The position numbers and the translations under genes were made by a program. From Ptiloglossa arizonensis (taxonomy: Eukaryota > Arthropoda > Insecta > Hymenoptera > Colletidae): a stretch of 64,000 bases of DNA. How positions within the stretch are numbered: the stretch's first letter is position 1; each line of letters opens with the position of its first letter. Under the pieces are notes generated by a model. It did no database searches, was not told where the DNA came from, and saw only the letters and a program-made list of their open reading frames with translations. The DNA lies in NCBI RefSeq assembly GCF_051014685.1, contig NW_027478396.1:1798001-1862000 (forward strand), written 5' to 3'. This document shows, piece after piece, positions 1-9,722 of the stretch.

Positions 1-43
1 CGCGAGATATGGGAGTTTGAAGTCAAGAAATGGTTGAGAAGGC

Positions 44-54
44 AAAAAATTTTT
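44..54 (+). other. A6T5 tract, one per monomer
   Basis: AAAAAATTTTT is followed by CGCA in nearly every unit. Variants with ACAAATTTTT or CATCAAATTTTT keep the T5 half but shorten the A half. With the AAAAAA run at about 97-103 and the T5 run at 155-159, each monomer carries three A/T tracts about 50-70 bp apart, a pattern linked to curved DNA and nucleosome phasing in other satellites. The structural effect is inferred. Confidence 0.6.
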
Positions 55-109
55 CGCAATTCTGCTGCTTCAAACGCTTAACCAGAATGGCCTAGGGAAA
101 AAATGCACT

Positions 110-126
110 TACCGTTGTAATCGGGC
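110..126 (+). other. Second, weaker CENP-B-box-like 17-mer inside the monomer
   Basis: TACCGTTGTAATCGGGC has the CGGG half and the central A of the CENP-B box but ACCG in place of TTCG, so 7 of 9 essential positions match. Against the full human consensus 12 of 17 positions agree, including the run CGTTG. Variants with CAGCTGTAATC, AATCGGAC or AATCTGGC break it further. A match this loose is expected about 0.5 times by chance in one monomer read on both strands, so it is weak evidence alone. Confidence 0.2.
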
Positions 127-174
127 GAGTTTCTACTTTCAGATGCAACAGGAATTTTTGGGGTAGGTCCATCC

Positions 175-191
175 GTTCGCGAGATATGGGA
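175..191 (+). other. CENP-B-box-like 17-mer spanning the monomer boundary (first of many copies)
   Basis: GTTCGCGAGATATGGGA fits the published essential CENP-B box pattern nTTCGnnnnAnnCGGGn at 8 of 9 fixed positions. The only mismatch is T for C at position 13 (TGGG for CGGG), which is the product expected from deamination of the CpG in CGGG. The motif recurs once per monomer, intact wherever the unit starts with GTTCG or TTTCG. Units with GTCCG, ATAGGGG or ATGGGGG lose further positions. Binding by a CENP-B-like protein is an inference; CENP-B itself is known from mammals, and similar boxes have been reported in satellites of other animals. Confidence 0.45.
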
Positions 192-1943
192 GTTTGAAGC
201 TAAGAAATGGTTGAGAAGACAACAAATTTTTCGCACTTCTGCTGCTCCAAACGCTTAACCAGAATGGCCTAGGGAAAAAATACGCATACAGCTGTAATCG
301 GGCGAGTTTCTACTTTCAGGCGCAGAAGGAATTTTTGGGTTCTGTCAATCCGTCCGCGAGATATGGGAGTTTACAGCGAAGAAATGGTTGAGAAGAAAAC
401 AAATTTTTCGCGATTCTGCTGCTCCAAACGCTTAACCAGAATGGCCTCGGGAAAAAATACGCATACAGCTGTAATCGGGCGAGTTTCTACTTTCAGACGC
501 AGCAGGAATTTTTGGGTATGGTCAATCCGTTCGCGAGATAGGGGACTTTGAAGCTAAGAAATGGTTGAGAAGGCACAAAATTTTTCGCAATTCTGCTGCT
601 CCAAACGCTTAACCAGAATGGCCTAGGGAAAAAATACACATACCGTTGTAATCTGGCGAGTTTCTACTTTCAGACGCAACAGGAATTTTTTGGTTAGGTC
701 AATCCTTTCGCGAGATATGGGAGTTCGAAGTCAAGAAATGGTTGAGAAGGCAAAAAATTTTTCGCAATTCTGCTGCTTCAAACGCTTAACCAGAATGGCC
801 TAGGGAAAAATGCACATACCGTTGTAATCGGGCGAGTTTCTACTTTCAGATGCAACAGGAATTTTTGGGGTAGGTCCATCCGTTCGCGAGATATGGGAGT
901 TTGAAGCTAAGAAATGGTTGAGAAGACAACAAATTTTTCGCACTTCTGCTGCTCCAAACGCTTAACCAGATTGGCCTAGGGAAAAAATACACATACCGCT
1001 GTAATCGGAGGAGTTTCTACTTTCAGTTACAATAGGAATTTTTGGGTTAGGTCAATCCGTTCGCGAGATATGGGAGTTTGAAGCCAAGAAAGGGTTGAGA
1101 AGGCAAAAAATTTTTCGCACTTCTGCTGCTCCAAACGCTTAACCAGAATGGCCTAGGGAAAAAATACGCATACAGCTGTAATCGGGCGAGTTTCTACTTT
1201 CAGACGCAGCAGGAATTTTTGGGTTTGGTCAATCCGTTCGCGAGATATGGGAGTTTGAAGCCAAGAAAGGGTTGAGAAGGCAAAAAATTTTTCGCACTTC
1301 TGCTGCTCCAAACGCTTAACCAGAATGGCCTAGGGAAAAAATACGCATACAGCTGTAATCGGGCGAGTTTCTACTTTCAGACGCAGCAGGAATTTTTGGG
1401 TTTGGTCAATCCGTCCGCGAGATATGGGAGTTTACAGCGAAGAAACGGTTGAGAAGAAAACAAATTTTTCGCAATTCTGCTGCTCCAAACGCCTAACCAG
1501 GATGGCCTAGGGAAAAAATACCCACACCGTTGTAATCGGACGAGTTTCTACTTTCAGTTACAATAGGAATTTTTGGGTTAGGTCAATCCGTTCGCGAGAT
1601 ATGGGAGTTTGAAGCCAAGAAATGGTTGAGAAGGCAAAAAATTGTTCGCACTTCTGCTGCTCCAAATGCTTAACCAGAATGGCCTAGGGAAAAAATACGC
1701 ATACAGCTGTAATCGGGCGAGTTTCTACTTTCAGACGCAGCAGGAATTTTTGGGTTTGGTCAATCAGTCCGCGAGATATGGGAGTTTACAGCGAAGAAAT
1801 GGTTGAGAAGAAAAATTTTTCGCAACTCTGCTGCTCCAAACGCTTAACCAGAATGGCCTAGGGAAAAAATACGCATACAGCTGTAATCTGGCGAGTTTCT
1901 ACTCTCAGACGCAGCAGGAATTTTTTGGTTAGGTCAATCCTTT

Positions 1944-3887
1944 CGCGAGATATGGGAGTTTGAAGTCAAGAAATGGTTGAGAAGGCAAAAAATTTTTCGC
2001 AATTCTGCTGCTTCAAACGCTTAACCAGAATGGCCTAGGGAAAAAATGCACATACCGTTGTAATCGGGCGAGTTTCTACTTTCAGATGCAACAGGAATTT
2101 TTGGGGTAGGTCCATCCGTTCGCGAGATATGGGAGTTTGAAGCTAAGAAATGGTTGAGAAGACAACAAATTTTTCGCACTTCTGCTGCTCCAAACGCTTA
2201 ACCAGAATGGCCTAGGGAAAAAATACGCATACAACTGTAATCGGGCGAGTTTCTACTTTCAGATGCAGCAGGAATTTTTGGGTTTGGTCAATCCGTCCGC
2301 GAGATATGGGAGTTTACAGCGAAGAAATGGTTGAGAAGAAAACAAATTTTTCGCAATTCTGCTGCTCCAAACGCTTAACCAGAAAGCCCTCGGGAAAAAA
2401 TACGCATACAGCTGTAATCGGGCGAGTTTCTACTTTCAGACGCAGCAGGAATTTTTGGGTATGGTCAATCCGTTCGCGAGATAGGGGACTTTGAAGCTAA
2501 GAAATGGTTGAGAAGTCACAAAATTTTTCGCAATTCTGCTGCTCCAAACGCTTAACCAGAATGGCCTAGGGAAAAAATACACATACCGTTGTAATCTGGC
2601 GAGTTTCTACTTTCAGACGCAACAGGAATTTTTTGGTTAGGTCAATCCTTTCGCGAGATATGGGAGTTCGAAGTCAAGAAATGGTTGAGAAGGCAAAAAA
2701 TTTTTCGCAATTCTGCTGCTTCAAACGCTTAACCAGAATGGCCTAGGGAAAAAATGCACATACCGTTGTAATCGGGCGAGTTTCTACTTTCAGATGCAAC
2801 AGGAATTTTTGGGGTAGGTCCATCCGTTCGCGAGATATGGGAGTTTGAAGCTAAGAAATGGTTGAGAAGACAACAAATTTTTCGCACTTCTGCTGCTCCA
2901 AACGCTTAACCAGATTGGCCTAGGGAAAAAATACACATACCGCTGTAATCGGAGGAGTTTCTACTTTCAGTTACAATAGGAATTTTTGGGTTAGGTCAAT
3001 CCGTTCGCGAGATATGGGAGTTTGAAGCCAAGAAAGGGTTGAGAAGGCAAAAAATTTTTCGCACTTCTGCTGCTCCAAACGCTTAACCAGAATGGCCTAG
3101 GGAAAAAATACGCATACAGCTGTAATCGGGCGAGTTTCTACTTTCAGACGCAGCAGGAATTTTTGGGTTTGGTCAATCCGTTCGCGAGATATGGGAGTTT
3201 GAAGCCAAGAAAGGGTTGAGAAGGCAAAAAATTTTTCGCACTTCTGCTGCTCCAAACGCTTAACCGGAATGGCCTAGGGAAAAAATACGCATACAGCTGT
3301 AATCGGGCGAGTTTCTACTTTCAGACGCAGCAGGAATTTTTGGGTTTGGTCAATCCGTCCGCGAGATATGGGAGTTTACAGCGAAGAAACGGTTGAGAAG
3401 GAAACAAATTTTTCGCAATTCTGCTGCTCCAAACGCTTAACCAGGATGGCCTAGGGAAAAAATACCCACACCGTTGTAATCGGACGAGTTTCTACTTTCA
3501 GTTACAATAGGAATTTTTGGGTTAGGTCAATCCGTTCGCGAGATATGGGAGTTTGAAGCCAAGAAATGGTTGAGAAGGCAACAAATTTTTCGCACTTCTG
3601 CTGCTCCAAATGCTTAACCAGAATGGCCTAGGGAAAAAATACGCATACAGCTGTAATCGGGCGAGTTTCTACTTTCAGACGCAGCAGGAATTTTTGGGTT
3701 TGGTCAATCAGTCCGCGAGATATGGGAGTTTACAGCGAAGAAATGGTTGAGAAGAAAAATTTTTCGCAACTCTGCTGCTCCAAACGCTTAACCAGAATGG
3801 CCTAGGGAAAAAATACGCATACAGCTGTAATCTGGCGAGTTTCTACTCTCAGACGCAGCAGGAATTTTTTGGTTAGGTCAATCCTTT
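1944..3887 (+). repeat. HOR A copy 2 (11 monomers)
   Basis: It has the same unit order as 1-1943 with scattered substitutions, for example AGAAAGCCCTCGGG for AGAATGGCCTCGGG near 2,380 and GAAGGAAAC for GAAGAAAAC near 3,400. Its 1,944 bp equal 11 x 177 minus the single 3-bp deletion near 3,756. Confidence 0.85.
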
Positions 3888-4769
3888 CGCGAGATATGGG
3901 AGTTTGAAGCCAAGAAATGGTTGAGAAGGCAACAAATTTTTCGCACTTCTGCTGCTCCAAATGCTTAACCAGAATGGCCTAGGGAAAAAATACGCATACA
4001 GCTGTAATCGGGCGAGTTTCTACTTTCAGACGCAGCAGGAATTTTTGGGTTTGGTCAATCCGTTCGCGAGATATGGGAGTTTGAAGCCAAGAAAGGGTTG
4101 AGAAGGCAAAAAATTTTTCGCACTTCTGCTGCTCCAAACGCTTAACCGGAATGGCCTAGGGAAAAAATACGCATACAGCTGTAATCGGGCGAGTTTCTAC
4201 TTTCAGACGCAGCAGGAATTTTTGGGTTTGGTCAATCCGTCCGCGAGATATGGGAGTTTACAGCGAAGAAACGGTTGAGAAGAAAACAAATTTTTCGCAA
4301 TTCTGCTGCTCCAAACGCTTAACCAGGATGGCCTAGGGAAAAAATACCCACACCGTTGTAATCGGACGAGTTTCTACTTTCAGTTACAATAGGAATTTTT
4401 GGGTTAGGTCAATCCGTTCGCGAGATATGGGAGTTTGAAGCCAAGAAATGGTTGAGAAGGCAACAAATTTTTCGCACTTCTGCTGCTCCAAATGCTTAAC
4501 CAGAATGGCCTAGGGAAAAAATACGCATACAGCTGTAATCGGGCGAGTTTCTACTTTCAGACGCAGCAGGAATTTTTGGGTTTGGTCAATCAGTCCGCGA
4601 GATATGGGAGTTTACAGCGAAGAAATGGTTGAGAAGAAAAATTTTTCGCAACTCTGCTGCTCCAAACGCTTAACCAGAATGGCCTAGGGAAAAAATACGC
4701 ATACAGCTGTAATCTGGCGAGTTTCTACTCTCAGACGCAGCAGGAATTTTTTGGTTAGGTCAATCCTTT
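3888..4769 (+). repeat. Tandem duplication of the last five monomers of HOR A copy 2
   Basis: These 882 bp (5 x 177 minus 3) repeat 3,006-3,887. The landmark TTTACAGCGAAGAAACGG lies at 3,375 and again at 4,257. The duplicate even carries the same 3-bp deletion in its last unit. This is what unequal exchange within an HOR produces, and the near identity suggests it is recent. Confidence 0.85.
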
Positions 4770-5935
4770 CGCGAGATATGGGAGTTTGAAGTCAAGAAAT
4801 GGTTGAGAAGGCAAAAAATTTTTCGCAATTCTGCTGCTTCAAACGCTTAACCAGAATGGCCTAGGGAAAAAATGCACATACCGTTGTAATCGGGCGAGTT
4901 TCTACTTTCAGATGCAACAGGAATTTTTGGGGTAGGTCCATCCGTTCGCGAGATATGGGAGTTTGAAGCTAAGAAATGGTTGAGAAGACAACAAATTTTT
5001 CGCACTTCTGCTGCTCCAAACGCTTAACCAGAATGGCCTAGGGAAAAAATACGCATACAACTGTAATCGGGCGAGTTTCTACTTTCAGATGCAGCAGGAA
5101 TTTTTGGGTTTGGTCAATCCGTCCGCGAGATATGGGAGTTTACAGCGAAGAAATGGTTGAGAAGAAAACAAATTTTTCGCAATTCTGCTGCTCCAAACGC
5201 TTAACCAGAAAGGCCTCGGGAAAAAATACGCATACAGCTGTAATCGGGCGAGTTTCTACTTTCAGACGCAGCAGGAATTTTTGGGTATGGTCAATCCGTT
5301 CGCGAGATAGGGGACTTTGAAGCTAAGAAATGGTTGGGAAGTCACAAAATTTTTCGCAATTCTGCTGCTCCAAACGCTTAACCAGAATGGCCTAGGGAAA
5401 AAATACACATACCGTTGTAATCTGGCGAGTTTCTACTTTCAGACGCAACAGGAATTTTTTGGTTAGGTCAATCCTTTCGCGAGATATGGGAGTTCGAAGT
5501 CAAGAAATGGTTGAGAAGGCAAAAAATTTTTCGCAATTCTGCTGCTTCAAACGCTTAACCAGAATGGCCTAGGGAAAAAATGCACATACCGTTGTAATCG
5601 GGCGAGTTTCTACTTTCAGATGCAACAGGAATTTTTGGGGTAGGTCCATCCGTTCGCGAAATATGGGAGTTTGAAGCTAAGAAATGGTTGAGAAGACAAC
5701 AAATTTTTCGCACCTCTGCTGCTCCAAACGCTTAACCAGAATGGCCTAGGGAAAAAATACACATACCGCTGTAATCGGAGGAGTTTCTACTTTCAGTTAC
5801 AATAGGAATTTTTGGGTTAGGTCAATCCGTTCGCGAGATATGGGAGTTTGAAGCCAAGAAAGGGTTGAGAAGGCAAAAAATTTTTCGCACTTCTGCTGCT
5901 CCAAACGCTTAACCAGAATGGCCTAGGGAAAAAAT
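4770..5935 (+). repeat. HOR A copy 3, truncated after about 6.5 monomers
   Basis: It follows copies 1 and 2 in unit order to the first GCCAAGAAAGGG unit. There the expected CATACAGCTGTAATC is replaced by CCCACACCGTTGTAATC within the same monomer. It carries private marks: GGTTGGGAAGTCAC near 5,335, CGCGAAATATGGG near 5,655 and CGCACCTCTGC near 5,710. The last two recur in the copy starting at 9,723, linking the two. Confidence 0.75.
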
Positions 5936-6530
5936 ACCCACACCGTTGTAATCGGGCGAGATTCTACTTTCAGCTACAATAGGAATTTTTGGGTTAGGTC
6001 AATCCGTTCGCGAGATATGGGAGTTTGAAGCTAAGAAATGGTTGAGAAGACATCAAATTTTTCGCACTTCTGCTGCTCCAAACGCATAACCAGAATGGCC
6101 TAGTGAAAAAATGCACATACCGTTGTAATCGGGCGAGTTTCTACTTTCAGACGCAACAGGAATTTCTGGGTTAGGTCAATCCGTTCGCGAGATATGGAAG
6201 TTTGAAGCCAAGAAATGGTTGAGAAGGCAAAAAATTTTTCGCAATTCTGCTGCTCCAAACGCTTAACCAGAATGGCCTAGGGAAAAAACACGCAAACAGT
6301 TGTAATCGGGCGAGTTCCTACTTTCAGACGCAACAGGAATTTCTGGGTTAGGTCAATCCGTTCGCGAGATATGGAAGTTTGGAGCCAAGAAATGGTTGAG
6401 AAGGCAAAAAATTTTTCGCAATTCTGCTGCTCCAAACGCTTAACCCGAATAGCCTAGGGAAAAAATATACATACCGCTGTAATCGGAGGAGTTTCTACTT
6501 TCAGATGCAATAGGAATTTTTGGGTTAGGT
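5936..6530 (+). repeat. Island of region-B-type monomers inside region A
   Basis: About three and a half monomers here carry region B marks: TCAGCTACAATAGG, GAGAAGACATC with GCATAACC and TAGTGAAAAAATGCAC, CACGCAAACAGTTG, and AATTTCTGGGTTAGG followed by GATATGGAAG. A similar run occurs at about 11,580-11,960. The flanking units return to A type at about 6,530, so this looks like a transferred segment, by gene conversion or exchange between array sectors. Confidence 0.65.
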
Positions 6531-7778
6531 CAATCCGTTCGCGAGATATGGGAGTTTGAAGCCAAGAAATGGTTGAGAAGGCAAAAAATTTTTCGCACTT
6601 CTGCTGCTCCAAACGCTTAACCAGAATGGCCTAGGGAAAAAATACGCATACAGCTGTAATCGGGCGAGTTTCTACTTTCAGACGCAGCAGGAATTTTTGG
6701 GTTTGGTCAATCCGTCCGCGAGATATGGGAGTTCACAGCGAAGAAATGGTTGAGAAGAAAACAAATTTTTCGCAATTCTGCTGCTCCAAACGCTTAACCA
6801 GAATGGCCTAGGGAAAAAATACGCATACAGCTGTAATCGGGCGAGTTTCTACTCTCAGACGCAGCAGGAATTTTTTGGTTAGGTCAATCCTTTCGCGAGA
6901 TATGGGAGTTTGAAGTCAAGAAATGGTTGAGAAGGCAAAAAATTTTTCGCAGTTCTGTTGCTTCAAACGCTTAACCAGAATGGCCTAGGGAAAAAATGCA
7001 CTTACCGTTGTAATCGGGCGAGTTTCTACTTTCAGATGCAACAGGAATTTTTGGTGTAGGTCCATCCGTTCCCGAGATATGGGAGTTTGAAGCTAAGAAA
7101 TGGTTGAGAAGACAACAAATTTTTCGCACTTCTGCCGCTCCAAACGCTTAACCAGAATGGGCTAGGGAAAAAATACGCATACAGTTGTAATCGGGCGAGT
7201 TTCTGCTTTCAGACGCAGCAGGAATTTTTGGGTTTGGTCAATCCGTTTGCGAGATATGGGAGTTTACAGCGAAGAAATGGTTGAGAAGAAAACAAATTTT
7301 TCGCAATTCTGCTGCTCCAAACGCTTAACCAGAATGGCCTAGGGAAAAAATACGCATACAGCTGTAATCGGGCGAGTTTCTACTCTCAGACGCAGCAGGA
7401 ATTTTTTGGTTAGGTCAATCCGTTCGCGAGATATGGGAGTTTGAAGCCAAGAAAGGGTTGAGAAGGCAAAAAATTTTTCGCACTTCTGCTGCTCCAAACG
7501 CTTAACCAGAATGGCCTAGGGAAAAAATACGCATACAGCTGTAATCGGGCGAGTTTCTACTTTCAGACGCAGCAGGAATTTTTGGGTTTGGTCAATCCGT
7601 CCGCGAGATATGGGAGTTTACAGCGAAGAAATGGTTGAGAAGAAAACAAATTTTTCGCAATTCTGCTGCTCCGAACGCTTAACCAGAATGGCCTAGGGAA
7701 AAAATACGCATACAGCTGTAATCGGGCGAGTTTCTACTCTCAGACGCAGCAGGAATTTTTTGGTTAGGTCAATCCTTT
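6531..7778 (+). repeat. Seven A-type monomers outside the canonical 11-mer order
   Basis: These units alternate GCCAAG/CGCAGCAGG, TTTACAGCG or TTCACAGCG, and GTCAAG/GCTTCAAACG types, resembling parts of HOR A in shortened order. Private changes include GTTCCCGAGAT near 7,070, TCTGCCGCTCC near 7,130 and GTTTGCGAGAT near 7,246. Unit starts remain on the 177-bp grid: 4,770 to 7,779 is exactly 17 x 177. Confidence 0.7.
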
Positions 7779-9722
7779 CGCGAGATATGGGAGTTTGAAG
7801 TCAAGAAATGGTTGAGAAGGCAAAAAATTTTTCGCAATTCTGCTGCTTCAAACGCTTAACCAGAATGGCCTAGGGAAAAAATGCACTTACCGTTGTAATC
7901 GGGCGAGTTTCTACTTTCAGATGCAACAGGAATTTTTGGGGTAGGTCCATCCGTTCGCGAGATATGGGAGTTTGAAGCTAAGAAATGGTTGAGAAGACAA
8001 CAAATTTTTCGCACTTCTGCTGCTCCAAACGCTTAACCAGAATGGCCTAGGGAAAAAATACGCATACAGCTGTAATCGGGCGAGTTTCTACTTTCAGACG
8101 CAGAAGGAATTTTTGGGTTCTGTCAATCCGTCCGCGAGATATGGGAGTTTACAGCGAAGAAATGGTTGAGAAGAAAACAAATTTTTCGCGATTCTGCTGC
8201 TCCAAACGCTTAACCAGAATGGCCTCGGGAAAAAATACGCATACAGCTGTAATCGGGCGAGTTTCTACTTTCAGACGCAGCAGGAATTTTTGGGTATGGT
8301 CAATCCGTTCGCGAGATAGGGGACTTTGAAGCTAAGAAATGGTTGAGAAGGCACAAAATTTTTCGCAATTCTGCTGCTCCAAACGCTTAACCAGAATGGC
8401 CTAGGGAAAAAATACACATACCGTTGTAATCTGGCGAGTTTCTACTTTCAGACGCAACAGGAATTTTTTGGTTAGGTCAATCCTTTCGCGAGATATGGGA
8501 GTTCGAAGTCAAGAAATGGTTGAGAAGGCAAAAAATTTTTCGCAATTCTGCTGCTTCAAACGCTTAACCAGAATGGCCTAGGGAAAAAATGCACATACCG
8601 TTGTAATCGGGCGAGTTTCTACTTTCAGATGCAACAGGAATTTTTGGGGTAGGTCCATCCGTTCGCGAGATATGGGAGTTTGAAGCTAAGAAATGGTTGA
8701 GAAGACAACAAATTTTTCGCACTTCTGCTGCTCCAAACGCTTAACCAGATTGGCCTAGGGAAAAAATACACATACCGCTGTAATCGGAGGAGTTTCTACT
8801 TTCAGTTACAATAGGAATTTTTGGGTTAGGTCAATCCGTTCGCGAGATATGGGAGTTTGAAGCCAAGAAAGGGTTGAGAAGGCAAAAAATTTTTCGCACT
8901 TCTGCTGCTCCAAACGCTTAACCAGAATGGCCTAGGGAAAAAATACGCATACAGCTGTAATCGGGCGAGTTTCTACTTTCAGACGCAATAGGAATTTTTG
9001 GGTTTGGTCAATCCGTTCGCGAGATATGGGAGTTTGAAGCCAAGAAAGGGTTGTGAAGGCAAAAAATTTTTCGCACTTCTGCTGCTCCAAACGCTTAACC
9101 AGAATGGCCTAGGGAAAAAATACGCATACAGCTGTAATCGGGCGAGTTTCTACTTTCAGACGCAGCAGGAATTTTTGGGTTTGGTCAATCCGTCCGCGAG
9201 ATATGGGAGTTTACAGCGAAGAAATGGTTGAGAAGAAAACAAATTTTTCGCAATTCTGCTGCTCCAAACGCTTAACCAGGATGGCCTAGGGAAAAAATAC
9301 CCACACCGTTGTAATCGGACGAGTTTCTACTTTCAGTTACAATAGGAATTTTTGGGTTAGGTCAATCCGTTCGCGAGATATGGGAGTTTGAAGCCAAGAA
9401 ATGGTTGAGAAGGCAAAAAATTTTTCGCACTTCTGCTGCTCCAAACGCTTAACCAGAATGGCCTAGGGAAAAAATACGCATACAGCTGTAATCGGGCGAG
9501 TTTCTACTTTCAGACGCAGCAGGAATTTTTGGGTTTGGTCAATCCGTCCGCGAGATATGGGAGTTTACAGCGAAGAAATGGTTGAGAAGAAAAATTTTTC
9601 GCAACTCTGCTGCTCCAAACGCTTAACCAGAATGGCCTAGGGAAAAAATACACATACCGCTGTAATCGGAGGAGTTTCTACTTTCAGTTACAATAGGAAT
9701 TTTTTGGTTAGGTCAATCCTTT
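7779..9722 (+). repeat. HOR A copy 4, near-copy of 1-1943 with a conversion patch
   Basis: The unit beginning at 7,779 matches position 1 onward, including the otherwise rare TGCACTTACCG, CAGAAGG followed by GGTTCTGTC, and CGCGATTCTGC. Two changes stand out: GAAGAAATGG replaces GAAGAAACGG, and in the last monomer (about 9,645-9,695) ACACATACCGCTGTAATCGG followed by TTACAATAGG replaces the CATACAGCTG/CTCTCAGACGC form. Confidence 0.8.

Larger units (their letters stand above)
1..177 (+). repeat. Reference satellite monomer (first copy in the window)
   Basis: This first unit shows the period exactly: CGCGAGATAT at 1 recurs at 178. The majority-type consensus has 74 G+C in 177 bases (about 42%), with 31 C, 43 G and 8 CpG. 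Because 177 is divisible by three, all six reading frames repeat in register. Two palindromic hexamers recur in most monomers: TCGCGA across the unit boundary and CCTAGG at 91-96. Digestion at either would give a 177-bp ladder. I see no convincing internal subrepeat or half-monomer duplication. Confidence 0.95.
1..1943 (+). repeat. HOR A copy 1 (11 monomers)
   Basis: Eleven monomers with a distinctive order: GTCAAG unit; GCTAAG/GACAAC unit; TTTACAGCG unit with CCTCGGG; GGGGACTTTG unit; GTTCGAAGTC unit; GCTAAG unit with AGATTGGCC; two GCCAAGAAAGGG units; GAAGAAACGG unit; GCCAAG unit; and TTTACAGCG unit with the 3-bp deletion. Length is 11 x 177 minus 4, from the 3-bp deletion near 1,810 and one missing A near 807. 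Most of it recurs at offset 7,778, starting at 7,779. Confidence 0.85.

Noticed and set aside
159..170. Telomere-like GGGTTAGG in each monomer
   Set aside because: Only eight bases match (TTAGGG)n, once per monomer, with no tandem telomeric run anywhere; many units read GGGTTTGG or GGGGTAGG instead. Best read as coincidence.
1..177. Half-monomer internal duplication (about 88 + 89 bp)
   Set aside because: The two halves share only short pieces such as GCGAG and AATTTTT with no consistent alignment.
363..551. Repeated plus-strand open frames of about 62 codons beginning ATGGGAG (also at 2,306, 5,132, 8,141, 10,085 and others)
   Set aside because: They are the same frame of the satellite repeating because 177 is a multiple of 3. 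They have no promoter context, no signal of protein constraint and no recognisable domain, and each ends when the next monomer supplies a stop.
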